A stretch of 64,000 nt of DNA from Deltaproteobacteria bacterium RIFCSPHIGHO2_02_FULL_40_28 (GTDB taxonomy: Bacteria > UBA10199 > 2-12-FULL-40-28), in contig MGRJ01000024.1 in assembly GCA_001798135.1 (NCBI GenBank), positions 124,001-188,000 on the forward strand, in the 5' to 3' direction. This document shows, piece after piece, positions 36,388 to 44,009 of this stretch (position 1 is the first letter of the stretch; each line of letters begins with the position of its first letter). The notes under the pieces are model-generated. The model searched no databases. It was given only the letters and a program-made list of their open reading frames with translations, and was not told the origin of the DNA. Position numbers and translations under genes: made by a program.

Positions 36388-37321
36388 ATCTATTTATCGA
36401 AGTCATCAATTAGTCAATGGGGAAGAAGAGAATTTATGCAAAGAAATAGTAATTTTGCTTACTCATTATTGGTTACCACACATTGATCTTCAAGACGCCC
36501 TATCTTCAGGTGAAAGTCAAATTGATGTTCCGCTCGTTAATCCGGCAGATATACCGACCTATCTTAGAAGAAAGTATCCTTCTGTATCAGGTGGTATGAC
36601 CCGTTTGTCTGACGATGACACAGTAGCAGAGATAATAGTTAGCATTAGAACGCCAGATGACGAATATACAGATTATGATAGTGTGCTTGAAGCCCTATTT
36701 AGTTCACGAAATAATGAAAAAATCCGAGAATCAGTTGATTGGGACTGGTTATCACAAAACATTCTCCAAAATCACTCAAAAGCATTTTGCGAAAATCCGG
36801 AATCATTTTTAAGAAGAGGTCTTATTGGCGCAGATGACGCTTTAGTCGGCTTTTCTGGCGAACAACTAATAGGCTTTTCAGGTATTTTTGGAGAATCCTA
36901 TGATAGAAAATATGAAGATGTTGAAGGGAATCCTATTGAACCTTCCAAAATATGGTATTCAAGGCTTCCAGAAGGGGTACGAAGAGAAGCTGAGTCATTA
37001 GGTATGGGGGTTTTTTATGTTAATATCGGAGGTGAACCAACACATGTTGGTTATGAAGAAAATCTTGCTGATCCAAATGATAGGATTGGACGGACACCAA
37101 CTACAGCATACTATGATTTAGAGGGGAACTTTTTATTTGAAATGGCATTTGCAGAATATTTTGAAGTAGAACAACATTCGGTTGGAAGACCTCGTGATTT
37201 CGTTTTTGCAGCTTCAAGTCACATGCTAGTAGATGGTTTATATTTTTCCTTAAGTGATATTGATGGCATCAAGCATGAGGAACTAACATCACTGCAATTA
37301 CGCGCCTGTGAAGTCGATTGA
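36293..37321 (+). CDS. Hypothetical protein, 5' end probably chimeric
   Basis: 342 codons if read from the ATG at 36293, but the first 30 or so are the higA relic read in another frame, so the genuine N-terminus was probably lost or lies at a non-ATG codon after 36387. The next ATG is at 36596. From about residue 40 the sequence is acidic and looks like a real protein (LTHYWLPHIDLQDALSSGE, VSIRTPDDEYTDYDSVLEALF, LEGNFLFEMAFAEYFEVEQH). No family is recognised. It ends 90 bases before the left end of the transposon. Confidence 0.55.
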   Translation: MLKRRLIFTTPPKALANYPRRLLLRVIWFKFKSIYRSHQLVNGEEENLCKEIVILLTHYWLPHIDLQDALSSGESQIDVPLVNPADIPTYLRRKYPSVSGGMTRLSDDDTVAEIIVSIRTPDDEYTDYDSVLEALFSSRNNEKIRESVDWDWLSQNILQNHSKAFCENPESFLRRGLIGADDALVGFSGEQLIGFSGIFGESYDRKYEDVEGNPIEPSKIWYSRLPEGVRREAESLGMGVFYVNIGGEPTHVGYEENLADPNDRIGRTPTTAYYDLEGNFLFEMAFAEYFEVEQHSVGRPRDFVFAASSHMLVDGLYFSLSDIDGIKHEELTSLQLRACEVD

Positions 37322-37411
37322 ATAAATCGGTTTCAGACATGCGCGTAAAACCTTAAGGGTTATTACGACGACAAAGAGAAGCGGAAAGCTCGTGATAGAA
37401 AACTTAAATTT

Positions 37412-37429
37412 TTGGTAGTGGGTCAGTTT
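37412..37429 (+). repeat. Left terminal inverted repeat of the transposon
   Basis: TTGGTAGTGGGTCAGTTT, exact reverse complement of 39359-39376. Confidence 0.9.
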
Positions 37430-37474
37430 GAAATCTGAAATCTTGCTTTTCAATCTTGATTTAGGCATATTTGT

Positions 37475-37496
37475 TTTATGCCTAAGCGGTTAAGAA
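37475..37496 (+). repeat. Left inner inverted repeat flanking the cargo
   Basis: A 22-bp sequence containing ATGCCTAAGCGGTTAAGAA that matches the reverse complement of 38503-38524 with three mismatches. It contains the ATG and first codons of the 82-residue cargo gene. Just upstream, TTAGGCAT at 37461-37468 forms a second local hairpin with ATGCCTAA at 37478-37485. Confidence 0.65.
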
Positions 37497-37726
37497 TCCA
37501 ACCGAAGAAAGACTTAAACACGAGAGCCTTTGATATACTTCAACAAGTCACTGGTGAGAAACCAAAGGAAGACCCAACTAAGAACCCCGCTGCCGTGGCT
37601 CTTGGTAGATTAGGGGGGCTTAAGGGTGGTAAGGCTAGGGCTAAGAAGTTATCTGCGAATGAAAGACACCGTATTGCAATAAATGCAGCAAAAGTAAGAT
37701 GGGGAAAAAATTTAAAAGATAGCTAA
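37478..37726 (+). CDS. Small basic protein with KGG-type motif (transposon cargo)
   Basis: 82 residues, strongly basic. A proline/lysine-rich start (PKRLRIQPKKD) and a short helix are followed by NPAAVALGRLGGLKGGKARA, then LSANERHRIAINAAKVRWGK. This ALGRLGG-KGGKARA-(R/I)A--AA--RW pattern is seen in many small uncharacterised proteins and resembles nucleic-acid-binding KGG repeats. It may bind DNA or RNA. It ends tail-to-tail with the protease gene with no gap. No Shine-Dalgarno; the ATG lies inside the left inner repeat. Confidence 0.7.
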   Translation: MPKRLRIQPKKDLNTRAFDILQQVTGEKPKEDPTKNPAAVALGRLGGLKGGKARAKKLSANERHRIAINAAKVRWGKNLKDS

Positions 37727-38182
37727 TTATTTTGTTTTGTTTGGAGAAGCTAAGGTTACTTGCGCTCTTATGCCATCGTAAATCATGATTATGTTACTAA
37801 GAAAGTCTCTTCCTAAAAGAACCTCATGTGCTTGATCACCATCTTTTAAATCAGCAGCAAGAAATTTGCCATATTGCTCTGTCTCTAGTGCGAGGCACAC
37901 AATTCTTGTTAAATACATCGTATGTTCTCTTGGTCCACCAACACCAGCTACCATTGCCTTATCAACTGGCACAAGACCTAATTTAGTCGCTAACTGGCTA
38001 TCAATCATGCTTTGTGAAGCTCCAGTATCTATAAGGGCAAATACAGTTTCAGATTTTAATTCTTCTATTTTATCAGGAATGTCAAAAGAACATACAATCA
38101 CCTGTGTAGTTGGACCATAGTGGAGCAACCGCTGTGAATCAGCTTTACCTTCATTACTAAAACCTGCTTCAATTAGAGGCAT
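37727..38182 (-). CDS. Retropepsin-like aspartic protease (transposon cargo)
   Basis: 151 residues, one aspartic-protease lobe that would work as a homodimer, as in retropepsins. The active-site motif is DTGASQSMID with Asp52 (FALIDTGAS), and the second conserved strand is VLLGRDFLSNI near 121-131. No signal peptide or membrane segment, so cytosolic. It overlaps the end of the DUF5678 gene by 14 bases and is expected to be translated with it. Clan-AA proteases of this size next to DUF5678 proteins have no settled function. Confidence 0.88.
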   Translation of the reverse strand: MPLIEAGFSNEGKADSQRLLHYGPTTQVIVCSFDIPDKIEELKSETVFALIDTGASQSMIDSQLATKLGLVPVDKAMVAGVGGPREHTMYLTRIVCLALETEQYGKFLAADLKDGDQAHEVLLGRDFLSNIIMIYDGIRAQVTLASPNKTK

Positions 38183-38423
38183 GAACTATTCTATAGGCTA
38201 CCGATGCTGGAAGATTTTTAGATGGTTCGCTCCCTACTTCTCGAATTAGATAAGGACCTTTACCAAATTGTTTAATTGCTTCTTTAGCGGCTGCATCAAA
38301 AGTGTCATAAGCACCGACAAGTTTTTCATCGTGTATAATGACAAATTTACCCATATGATGCTTCAAGAGAGTAGGCTTCATTTGCTCAAAAGCATGTATT
38401 TCTTTTTTTAATAAATCACTCAT
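38169..38423 (-). CDS. DUF5678 protein (transposon cargo)
   Basis: 84 residues from the ATG at 38423, chosen because it falls where the promoter just upstream should begin transcription; an ATG at 38429 and a longer ORF are possible. EIHAFEQMKPTLLKHHMGKF, then VIIHDEKLVGAYDTFDAA and GKGPYLIREVG, fit the DUF5678 pattern. First gene of a two-gene unit with the protease. It may be substrate, inhibitor or adaptor of the protease; this is inference. Confidence 0.8.
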   Translation of the reverse strand: MSDLLKKEIHAFEQMKPTLLKHHMGKFVIIHDEKLVGAYDTFDAAAKEAIKQFGKGPYLIREVGSEPSKNLPASVAYRIVHASN

Positions 38424-38429
38424 ATGCAT

Positions 38430-38458
38430 AGTATAAAACACACTGAGTACGTTTACAA
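38430..38458 (-). promoter_or_regulatory. Promoter of the DUF5678-protease pair
   Basis: On minus: TTGTAA (38453-38458), 17 bases, TATACT (38430-38435). The seventh base after the -10 box is the A of the ATG at 38423, so the transcript should be leaderless. Confidence 0.6.
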
Positions 38459-38502
38459 TATTAGAAATCATCTTACAAGCCATGGTTTTATATGCTTGAC
38501 TT

Positions 38503-38524
38503 TTCTTAACCGATCAAGCATAAA
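38503..38524 (-). repeat. Right inner inverted repeat flanking the cargo
   Basis: Contains TTCTTAACCGATCAAGCAT; its reverse complement matches 37475-37496 with three mismatches. It ends seven bases before the transposase ATG and overlaps a local hairpin (38492-38499 with 38514-38521), so it may regulate the transposase or mark the edge of a captured cassette. Confidence 0.65.
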
Positions 38525-38531
38525 AGTCATT

Positions 38532-39359
38532 ATGAATAAGTTAAACGTTAAAGATCAAGTTCGCATCGTAGCCTCTCTTGTGGAAGGGAACAGTATCCGT
38601 GCAACCTGCCGAATGACAGGAGCTTCTAAGAATACAGTCGTTAAGCTTTTGGTTAATCTTGGCCGTGCCTGTTCTGAATACCAAGATAAAACCTTTAAAA
38701 ACCTCAATTGTAAACACATCCAATGTGATGAAATTTGGTCTTTTGTTGGAATGAAGGACAAGAATATCCCGAAAGAGAAGAAAGGCATTTTCGATTATGG
38801 CGATGTTTGGACCTGGACGGCTTTGTGTGCTGATACGAAGCTAATTCCATGCTGGTACGTTGGAGATCGTAGTGCGGAGGCTGGCTATCATTTCATGAAC
38901 GATCTTGCGGGACGTTTGGCCAATAAGGTCCAGCTCACAACTGATGGTCATAAGGCTTACCTAGAAGCGGTGGAAGGCGCTTTTGGGAATGATGTTGATT
39001 ATGCCCAACTTCAAAAGATTTATGGAACAGTGAAAAAAGAAGGTGAAACTCGATACAGCCCTGCACAGTGCATGGGGGCACGAAAAGCAGTTATTACTGG
39101 CAATCCAGCTCATGAGCATACTTCCACAAGCTACATTGAACGCTCTAACCTTACTATGCGAATGCACATGCGCCGTTTTACTCGCTTAACTAATGCCTTC
39201 TCAAAGAAGCTTGAGAATCACGAAGCAGCTATTGCCATTCATTTTATGTATTACAATTTTGCCCGTATTCACCAGACTTTGCGGGTGACACCTGCCATGG
39301 AGGCTGGTATAAGTGAACATGTGTGGGGGTTAGATGAGATAGTAAAATTATTGGATTGA
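38532..39359 (+). CDS. IS1-family transposase
   Basis: 275 residues from the ATG at 38532; 36 further codons upstream are open but run through the inner repeat. An N-terminal helix-turn-helix (DQVRIVASLVEGNSIRATCR, GASKNTVVKLL) is followed by the DDE catalytic core: Asp in IQCDEIWSF, Asp in TTDGHKAY and Glu in TSYIERSNLTMRMHMRRFTR. Single uninterrupted frame, unlike E. coli IS1 which needs frameshifting. Intact and probably active. Its stop overlaps the right terminal repeat by one base. Confidence 0.93.
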   Translation: MNKLNVKDQVRIVASLVEGNSIRATCRMTGASKNTVVKLLVNLGRACSEYQDKTFKNLNCKHIQCDEIWSFVGMKDKNIPKEKKGIFDYGDVWTWTALCADTKLIPCWYVGDRSAEAGYHFMNDLAGRLANKVQLTTDGHKAYLEAVEGAFGNDVDYAQLQKIYGTVKKEGETRYSPAQCMGARKAVITGNPAHEHTSTSYIERSNLTMRMHMRRFTRLTNAFSKKLENHEAAIAIHFMYYNFARIHQTLRVTPAMEAGISEHVWGLDEIVKLLD

Positions 39360-39376
39360 AACTGACCCACTACCAA
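39359..39376 (-). repeat. Right terminal inverted repeat of the transposon
   Basis: AAACTGACCCACTACCAA, exact reverse complement of 37412-37429. Confidence 0.9.
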
Positions 39377-39377
39377 C

Positions 39378-39463
39378 TGTAAGGCCCCATTGACTTTCCT
39401 GTTTTGGTAGAGATATAGTTTTTAAATGTCTGTTGGGTCTAAAATTCGCACGAGCTTAGGAGT
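39378..39463 (+). repeat. Second copy of the duplicated leader/5' gene segment
   Basis: Matches 27718-27802. Similarity begins two bases inside the right flank of the transposon and ends in codon 13 of the diguanylate cyclase gene, so whatever originally preceded it is replaced by the transposon. Confidence 0.75.
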
Positions 39464-40994
39464 TAAACTAGTGATGGCCATTACCCTTCCTTTAAGCTTA
39501 ATGGCAGGCCTTATTCTCACTCTGATTACTGCTCTTAATAGCCAATACCAAGGGTTTACAGCCTTAACTCTCATTTTAAGTCTTTTCCTTTTTTTTCAAG
39601 TTATCCTTACTTTTTTGGCAGTTTTAGTTTTTGTTTTAAAGCCTCTCCAAAATTTGTCTACAGCAGTTAAAAGAGCAGCCGAAGGAAATTACTTGGTTCG
39701 AGTTGATAAACCTAAAAATGATCTCTTAGGTCGTATTGCCATGCATTTTAACAAAGTGTTAGCAAAAGTGACAGATCTTACAGCTAAAAAAATTGAAGTC
39801 GAAAGAGAACTCATCACCCTCAAAAAAAGTTTAACAACCCAACAAAAATTAGAACAAAAAACTCAACTCATCGATAGTACTTCTAATCTCCTCGAAGTTT
39901 CTTTGAAGGACTTATCGCTTCTCTACCATGTGGCGCACTCTTTAATTCAAACCATCGAATTACACGAACTACTTCTTGCGATGAATCGTATTCTTTCAGG
40001 TGTGATGGGTTTTGAAAGATTTGCTCTTTTTCTTCTTAACGAACAAACCAAACACTATGAGCTGATTCAATCGCAAGGGATGGATGACATAGTAACTGGT
40101 TCTGTAGAAATTAAAGAAGGAGAAGGTTTGGTTGGAAAAAGTGCTCAAGAAAAAAGACCCATGATGGTGGGAGATATGTCTTGCCAACCCAGGCTCTACT
40201 TTATTCGAGGAGATAAAAAAGAAGAAGGTTCGTGTTTGGCTTTGCCCTTAATCGTAGGGGAAAAAGTAGTTGGAGTTTTAGGTTTGTTAAGATCTAAAAA
40301 GGAGGCTTTTAGCCATGCCGATACCCAACTTTTAGAATCTTTAACCGATCAATTTGCCATGGCCTATGATCGTTCTAAACTTTACATGAAAACCAAGGAG
40401 CTTTCGGTAAAAGATGAGCTGACTGGTATTTACAATAAGCGTCATTTCCAGGGAGTGCTTCATATGGAGTGGAAACGAGCCCTTCGTTTTAAAAGACCAC
40501 TCTCCCTCATCATGCTTGATGTTGATTATTTCAAAGCCTTTAACGATCGCTATGGGCATATCGTAGGAGATCGAGTGTTAAAAGAATTAGCTCATCTCAT
40601 TGTTGAAAATGTACGAGAGGTCGATACCGTGGCTCGTTTTGGAGGTGAAGAATTTGTCGTTATTCTCCCAGATACCAACTTAAAAGACGCAGCTACAGTA
40701 GGAGAAAAATTGAGAAGCATGGTTGAGGCAAGTGGAGATCGTTTTCGGTTGGCCGATGATAAAACTGAATTGCCATTAACTGTTAGCGTAGGGGCTTCAT
40801 CTTATCCTGATTGGGTTACCAATGAAGAAGAGCTTATTAATACCACCGATATGGCTCTTTATCAGGCCAAAGCCAAAGGTCGAAACATGGTGTGCCCCTA
40901 CGATGGCATTGGTTTTGATCAGATGGTCGACCAATCCAAAGAAATTTTGGCCCAAGTTAACCGTTTTGATACCCATGGGACATATTTCCGTTGA
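39426..40994 (+). CDS. Membrane-bound diguanylate cyclase (HAMP-GAF-GGDEF)
   Basis: Makes cyclic di-GMP from two GTP. 522 residues: two membrane helices (about 12-33 and 40-68) with almost no periplasmic loop, a HAMP-like linker and coiled coil (to about 150), a GAF domain (about 175-320, EGEGLVGKSAQEKRPMMVGD) and GGDEF. The active-site motif is GGEEF at 406-410 and the product-inhibition I-site RxxD is intact (REVD 397-400), so it should be active and feedback-controlled. The transposon ends 49 bases upstream and may have replaced or supplied its promoter. Confidence 0.95.
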   Translation: MSVGSKIRTSLGVKLVMAITLPLSLMAGLILTLITALNSQYQGFTALTLILSLFLFFQVILTFLAVLVFVLKPLQNLSTAVKRAAEGNYLVRVDKPKNDLLGRIAMHFNKVLAKVTDLTAKKIEVERELITLKKSLTTQQKLEQKTQLIDSTSNLLEVSLKDLSLLYHVAHSLIQTIELHELLLAMNRILSGVMGFERFALFLLNEQTKHYELIQSQGMDDIVTGSVEIKEGEGLVGKSAQEKRPMMVGDMSCQPRLYFIRGDKKEEGSCLALPLIVGEKVVGVLGLLRSKKEAFSHADTQLLESLTDQFAMAYDRSKLYMKTKELSVKDELTGIYNKRHFQGVLHMEWKRALRFKRPLSLIMLDVDYFKAFNDRYGHIVGDRVLKELAHLIVENVREVDTVARFGGEEFVVILPDTNLKDAATVGEKLRSMVEASGDRFRLADDKTELPLTVSVGASSYPDWVTNEEELINTTDMALYQAKAKGRNMVCPYDGIGFDQMVDQSKEILAQVNRFDTHGTYFR

Positions 40995-41049
40995 CATAAG
41001 GGGGGGGATAGGGATAGCAGGTGAAAACTGAGCTGAGAATAAAGGAAAA

Positions 41050-41400
41050 ATGATAATCAATCTTAAAGATTTTTTTGAACAAGCTTTAGTCAAGGGCGAA
41101 TCCCTGCGTGATGAAATTGCCACTGAATTATTGAAATCAAAAGCACTCAAAGAAATTTTAAAAAGCGATGTTTTTGTGCGAGCTATTTCTACAATCATGC
41201 GTACTAAAGATGAAGTGGCTCGTGCCATTAGAGTCAATGTAAAATCAGTTCTTAAGTTGATGGATGTTCCTTCCAAGGGTGATATCACTCATCTTGAACG
41301 AAAGATAAATCAATTAGAAAAAGTGGTTGATCGTGTTGGAAAAAGAGCCATCACGGTTGGTAGTTTTCAAAAAATTAAGTCACGCAGAAACCGCAAGTAA
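41050..41400 (+). CDS. Small helical protein, phasin-like
   Basis: 116 residues, all helical. It starts MIINLKDFFEQALVKGESLRDE and has a coiled-coil segment LERKINQLEKVVDRVGKRA near 83-101 preceded by MDVPSKGDITHLERKI, a pattern seen in phasin-family (polyhydroxyalkanoate-granule or general coiled-coil) proteins. The C-terminus is basic (KSRRNRK). No PHA genes are in the window, so a granule role is not supported. It is followed by murI after 11 bases, probably one transcript. Confidence 0.6.
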   Translation: MIINLKDFFEQALVKGESLRDEIATELLKSKALKEILKSDVFVRAISTIMRTKDEVARAIRVNVKSVLKLMDVPSKGDITHLERKINQLEKVVDRVGKRAITVGSFQKIKSRRNRK

Positions 41401-41411
41401 TTTGAAATGCA

Positions 41412-42212
41412 ATGAAAGATTCAATTGGTGTCTTTGATTCTGGTATTGGTGGACTCACTGTTTTAAAGGAAATTAGAAAACGCCTTCCCACAGAAAATTT
41501 AATTTATCTAGGCGATACAGCCAGGGTTCCTTATGGGACTAAATCCCCTGAAACCGTTATTCGCTATACGCTTCGTAATACCGAATTTTTAGTAAGTAAG
41601 GGGGTTAAAGCCATTGTGATTGCCTGTAACACAGCCTCGGCTTATGGTTTGTCTGAAGTCAGCAAACATTTCGATATTCCTATTTTGGGGGTTATAACTC
41701 CGGGAGCACTTTCTGCAGTGAAAGCTACCAAAAATAATCAAGTAGGGGTTATTGGAACGGAAGGAACAATCGCCTCCCTAGCCTATCAAAAGGAAATCCA
41801 AAAATTAAATTCTCATATTACTACTCATACCCAGTCTTGTCCCTTATTGGTTGGTCTTGCTGAAGAAGGACGCATAGAAGGAGAAATTGTTGAGCTTGTT
41901 ATTAAAACTTACTTAGAACCTTTAAAACCTCAAACTATTGATACTCTTATTTTAGGTTGTACTCATTACCCCCTCTTTAAGAAAATGTTTCAAAAAATAT
42001 TGGGAAATCAAGTTACCCTCATTGATTCTGCTGTGGAGGTTGCTTCTAATTTGGAAGAACTTTTAGTAAAAAGGGGCTTAAAGGGTAGGGGCTCTGAAAA
42101 AGGAGAGGTTGGTTTTTATTCAACTGATGCTCCCAACCGAATGGAAAAGATTGGTCCTCAATTTTTTTGTGAAAGTATGACCAAAGTTCATCAAATTGAA
42201 ATTACTTTTTAG
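41412..42212 (+). CDS. murI: Glutamate racemase MurI
   Basis: Cofactor-independent racemase supplying D-glutamate for peptidoglycan. 266 residues. The catalytic cysteine pair is Cys72 (ACNTAS) and Cys183 (GCTHYP), with the substrate-binding FDSGIGGLTV start and LGDTARVPYG. Complete. With alr at 24 kb, the window encodes both racemases for the peptide stem. It lies just upstream of the transketolase genes. Confidence 0.96.
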   Translation: MKDSIGVFDSGIGGLTVLKEIRKRLPTENLIYLGDTARVPYGTKSPETVIRYTLRNTEFLVSKGVKAIVIACNTASAYGLSEVSKHFDIPILGVITPGALSAVKATKNNQVGVIGTEGTIASLAYQKEIQKLNSHITTHTQSCPLLVGLAEEGRIEGEIVELVIKTYLEPLKPQTIDTLILGCTHYPLFKKMFQKILGNQVTLIDSAVEVASNLEELLVKRGLKGRGSEKGEVGFYSTDAPNRMEKIGPQFFCESMTKVHQIEITF

Positions 42213-42255
42213 TTTTTTACTTTGCAGTTTTTTTATGAGGCGGTAGAAGTAAACC

Positions 42256-43080
42256 ATGAAAAAAAGATCTGTGGCAGAATTAGAAGATTTAGCATGTGAG
42301 CTTCGTATCCTCATTTTAAAAATGGTGCATCATGCTCAATGTGGTCATACGGGCGGACCATTATCCTGCATTGATATGCTGACAGCCCTTTATTTTTATG
42401 AAATGAATCATGACCCTGAAAATCCTCACTGGGAAAATCGGGATCGTTTTGTTTTATCTGCAGGACATACAGCTCCTGCTCTTTATGCCTGTTTAATCAA
42501 AGCTGGCTATATTCCCAAAGATGAAATGTGGGGATTGCGAAAGTTGGGAAGCAAACTCCAAGGACATCCAAAACTAAACGTAGATTGGGGTATTGAAATG
42601 TCTACGGGCTCTTTGGGTCAGGGCATGAGTATTTCTAATGGAATGGCCATGGCTGCGCGTCTTGATGGAAAATCCTATCGTGTTTATTCGCTTGAATCGG
42701 ATGGGGGTGCTCAAGAGGGAATGATGTGGGAAGGAGCGATGAGTGCAGGGTATCGTCACTTGGATAATCGGGTGGCGCTTCTCGACTACAATGGCATTCA
42801 AATTGATGGCTTTGTTAAAGACATTAAAGATGTTGCTCCTCTCGATAAAAAATTTGAGGCTTTTAATTGGCATACTCTTGTTATTGATGGCCATGACATG
42901 AGTGCAATTGTAGCCGCCCTTGATGAAGCTAGATTGGTTAAGGGAAAGCCTACTGCCATTATTTGCAAGACTATCATGGGAAAGGGAGTTTCCATTTTTG
43001 AAAACAAACCCAAATACCATGGAGTGGCTCCAACAGATGATGAATTTAAAATAGCCATGCAAGAATTAGGAGACCAATGA
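42256..43080 (+). CDS. Transketolase, N-terminal (TPP-binding) subunit
   Basis: 274 residues, matching residues 1-270 of one-piece transketolase; half of a split enzyme of the pentose phosphate pathway. It has HAQCGHTGGPLS, RFVLSAGHTAPALYA, the SLGQGMSISNGMA segment, and the TPP/Mg motif around SDGGAQEGMMWEGAM ... DYNGIQIDG. The motif begins SDG where most have GDG, a small departure at a metal-site loop. Its stop overlaps the start of the C-terminal subunit (ATGA), so the two are coupled and presumably form a heterotetramer. Confidence 0.93.
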   Translation: MKKRSVAELEDLACELRILILKMVHHAQCGHTGGPLSCIDMLTALYFYEMNHDPENPHWENRDRFVLSAGHTAPALYACLIKAGYIPKDEMWGLRKLGSKLQGHPKLNVDWGIEMSTGSLGQGMSISNGMAMAARLDGKSYRVYSLESDGGAQEGMMWEGAMSAGYRHLDNRVALLDYNGIQIDGFVKDIKDVAPLDKKFEAFNWHTLVIDGHDMSAIVAALDEARLVKGKPTAIICKTIMGKGVSIFENKPKYHGVAPTDDEFKIAMQELGDQ

Positions 43081-44009
43081 CTGAAATTGCAACACGTGAT
43101 GCCTATGGTAAAAAACTAGCAACCTTGGGAGAAATTTATCCAGAGATTGTTGTTTTAGATGCCGATCTTTCTGGTTCAACTAAAACCGAATTTTTTGCTA
43201 AAAAATTTCCTCAGCGTTTTTTTAACATGGGTGTGGCCGAACAAGATTTAATGGGTACTGCTGCTGGTTTAGCTGCCTGTGGCAAAACAGTTTTTGTTTC
43301 TACTTTTGCTATTTTTGCTACGGGAAGAGCGTGGGAACCTTTTCGTCAATCCATTGCTTATCCTCACCTCAATGTAAAAATATGTGCCAGTCATGCGGGT
43401 TTAAGTGTGGGAGAAGATGGAGCCAGCCATCAAACTGTTGAAGATATTGCCATTATTCGTGCCATCCCATTCGTCAAGGTTTTAGTTCCATCTGATGGTA
43501 TAGAAACCGAACAGATGGTTGAATTTTTAGCAAAAGATTCTGGGCCTTGCTACTTGCGTTTATCTCGAGCAAAAGCTCCCCTGGTTCACGAAGCCTCTTA
43601 TCAATTTCAAATTGGTCGCGGTCATATTTTAAAAGAAGGAAGTACAGTTTGTCTTTTTACAGCAGGTTTTATTACTTCCCAAGTTTTAGCTGCAGCCTTA
43701 GAACTAAGTAATCAAGGGGTTTCCACAACAGTAGTTAATATGAGTTCAATTAAGCCCCTTGATAGTAAGCTTGTGGTAGCTATGGCAGAAAAACATCAAT
43801 ATCTTTTTTCTATCGAAGAACATTCTATTATTGGTGGTTTGGGTTCAGCCATTGCCGAAACCCTCGTTAGTTCTTATCCAAAAAAATTAGTTCGTTTAGG
43901 TATAAATGATGAGTTTGGACAATCAGGGAGTTATCAAGCAGTAATCGATCATTATGGTCTTTCTACTCGTGGCATTTTAGAAAGCCTTAAAAAAGAGTTA
44001 AAATTATGA
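43077..44009 (+). CDS. Transketolase, C-terminal subunit
   Basis: 310 residues, matching the pyrimidine-binding and C-terminal domains. It contains VVLDADLSGSTKT, the catalytic Glu region FNMGVAEQDLMGTAAGLA, the FAIFATGRAWEPFRQSIA helix, SHAGLSVGEDGASHQTVEDIA, and the C-terminal FSIEEHSIIGGLGSAIAE. Similar to the DXS-like half-transketolases. Overlaps both neighbours by ATGA, so translation passes from the N-subunit to this and then to ctpA. Confidence 0.93.
   Translation: MTEIATRDAYGKKLATLGEIYPEIVVLDADLSGSTKTEFFAKKFPQRFFNMGVAEQDLMGTAAGLAACGKTVFVSTFAIFATGRAWEPFRQSIAYPHLNVKICASHAGLSVGEDGASHQTVEDIAIIRAIPFVKVLVPSDGIETEQMVEFLAKDSGPCYLRLSRAKAPLVHEASYQFQIGRGHILKEGSTVCLFTAGFITSQVLAAALELSNQGVSTTVVNMSSIKPLDSKLVVAMAEKHQYLFSIEEHSIIGGLGSAIAETLVSSYPKKLVRLGINDEFGQSGSYQAVIDHYGLSTRGILESLKKELKL

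Larger units (their letters stand above)
37412..39376 (+). mobile_element. IS1-type transposon carrying three passenger genes
   Basis: A 1,965-bp unit bounded by perfect 18-bp inverted repeats (37412-37429 and 39359-39376). On the right is an IS1-family DDE transposase whose TGA ends on the first base of the right repeat. On the left are three passengers: a basic 82-residue protein and a minus-strand pair, retropepsin-like protease and DUF5678. Plain IS1-like elements of this kind need only the transposase, so about 1 kb is cargo. No target-site duplication is visible in the flanking bases. It lies directly upstream of the diguanylate cyclase gene. Confidence 0.85.

Noticed and set aside
37322-37411. 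Short open frame NLKGYYDDKEKRKARDRKLKFL running into the left transposon end
   Set aside because: It looks protein-like and might be the tail of a gene cut by the insertion, but it is only 28 codons after a stop and has no recognisable family.
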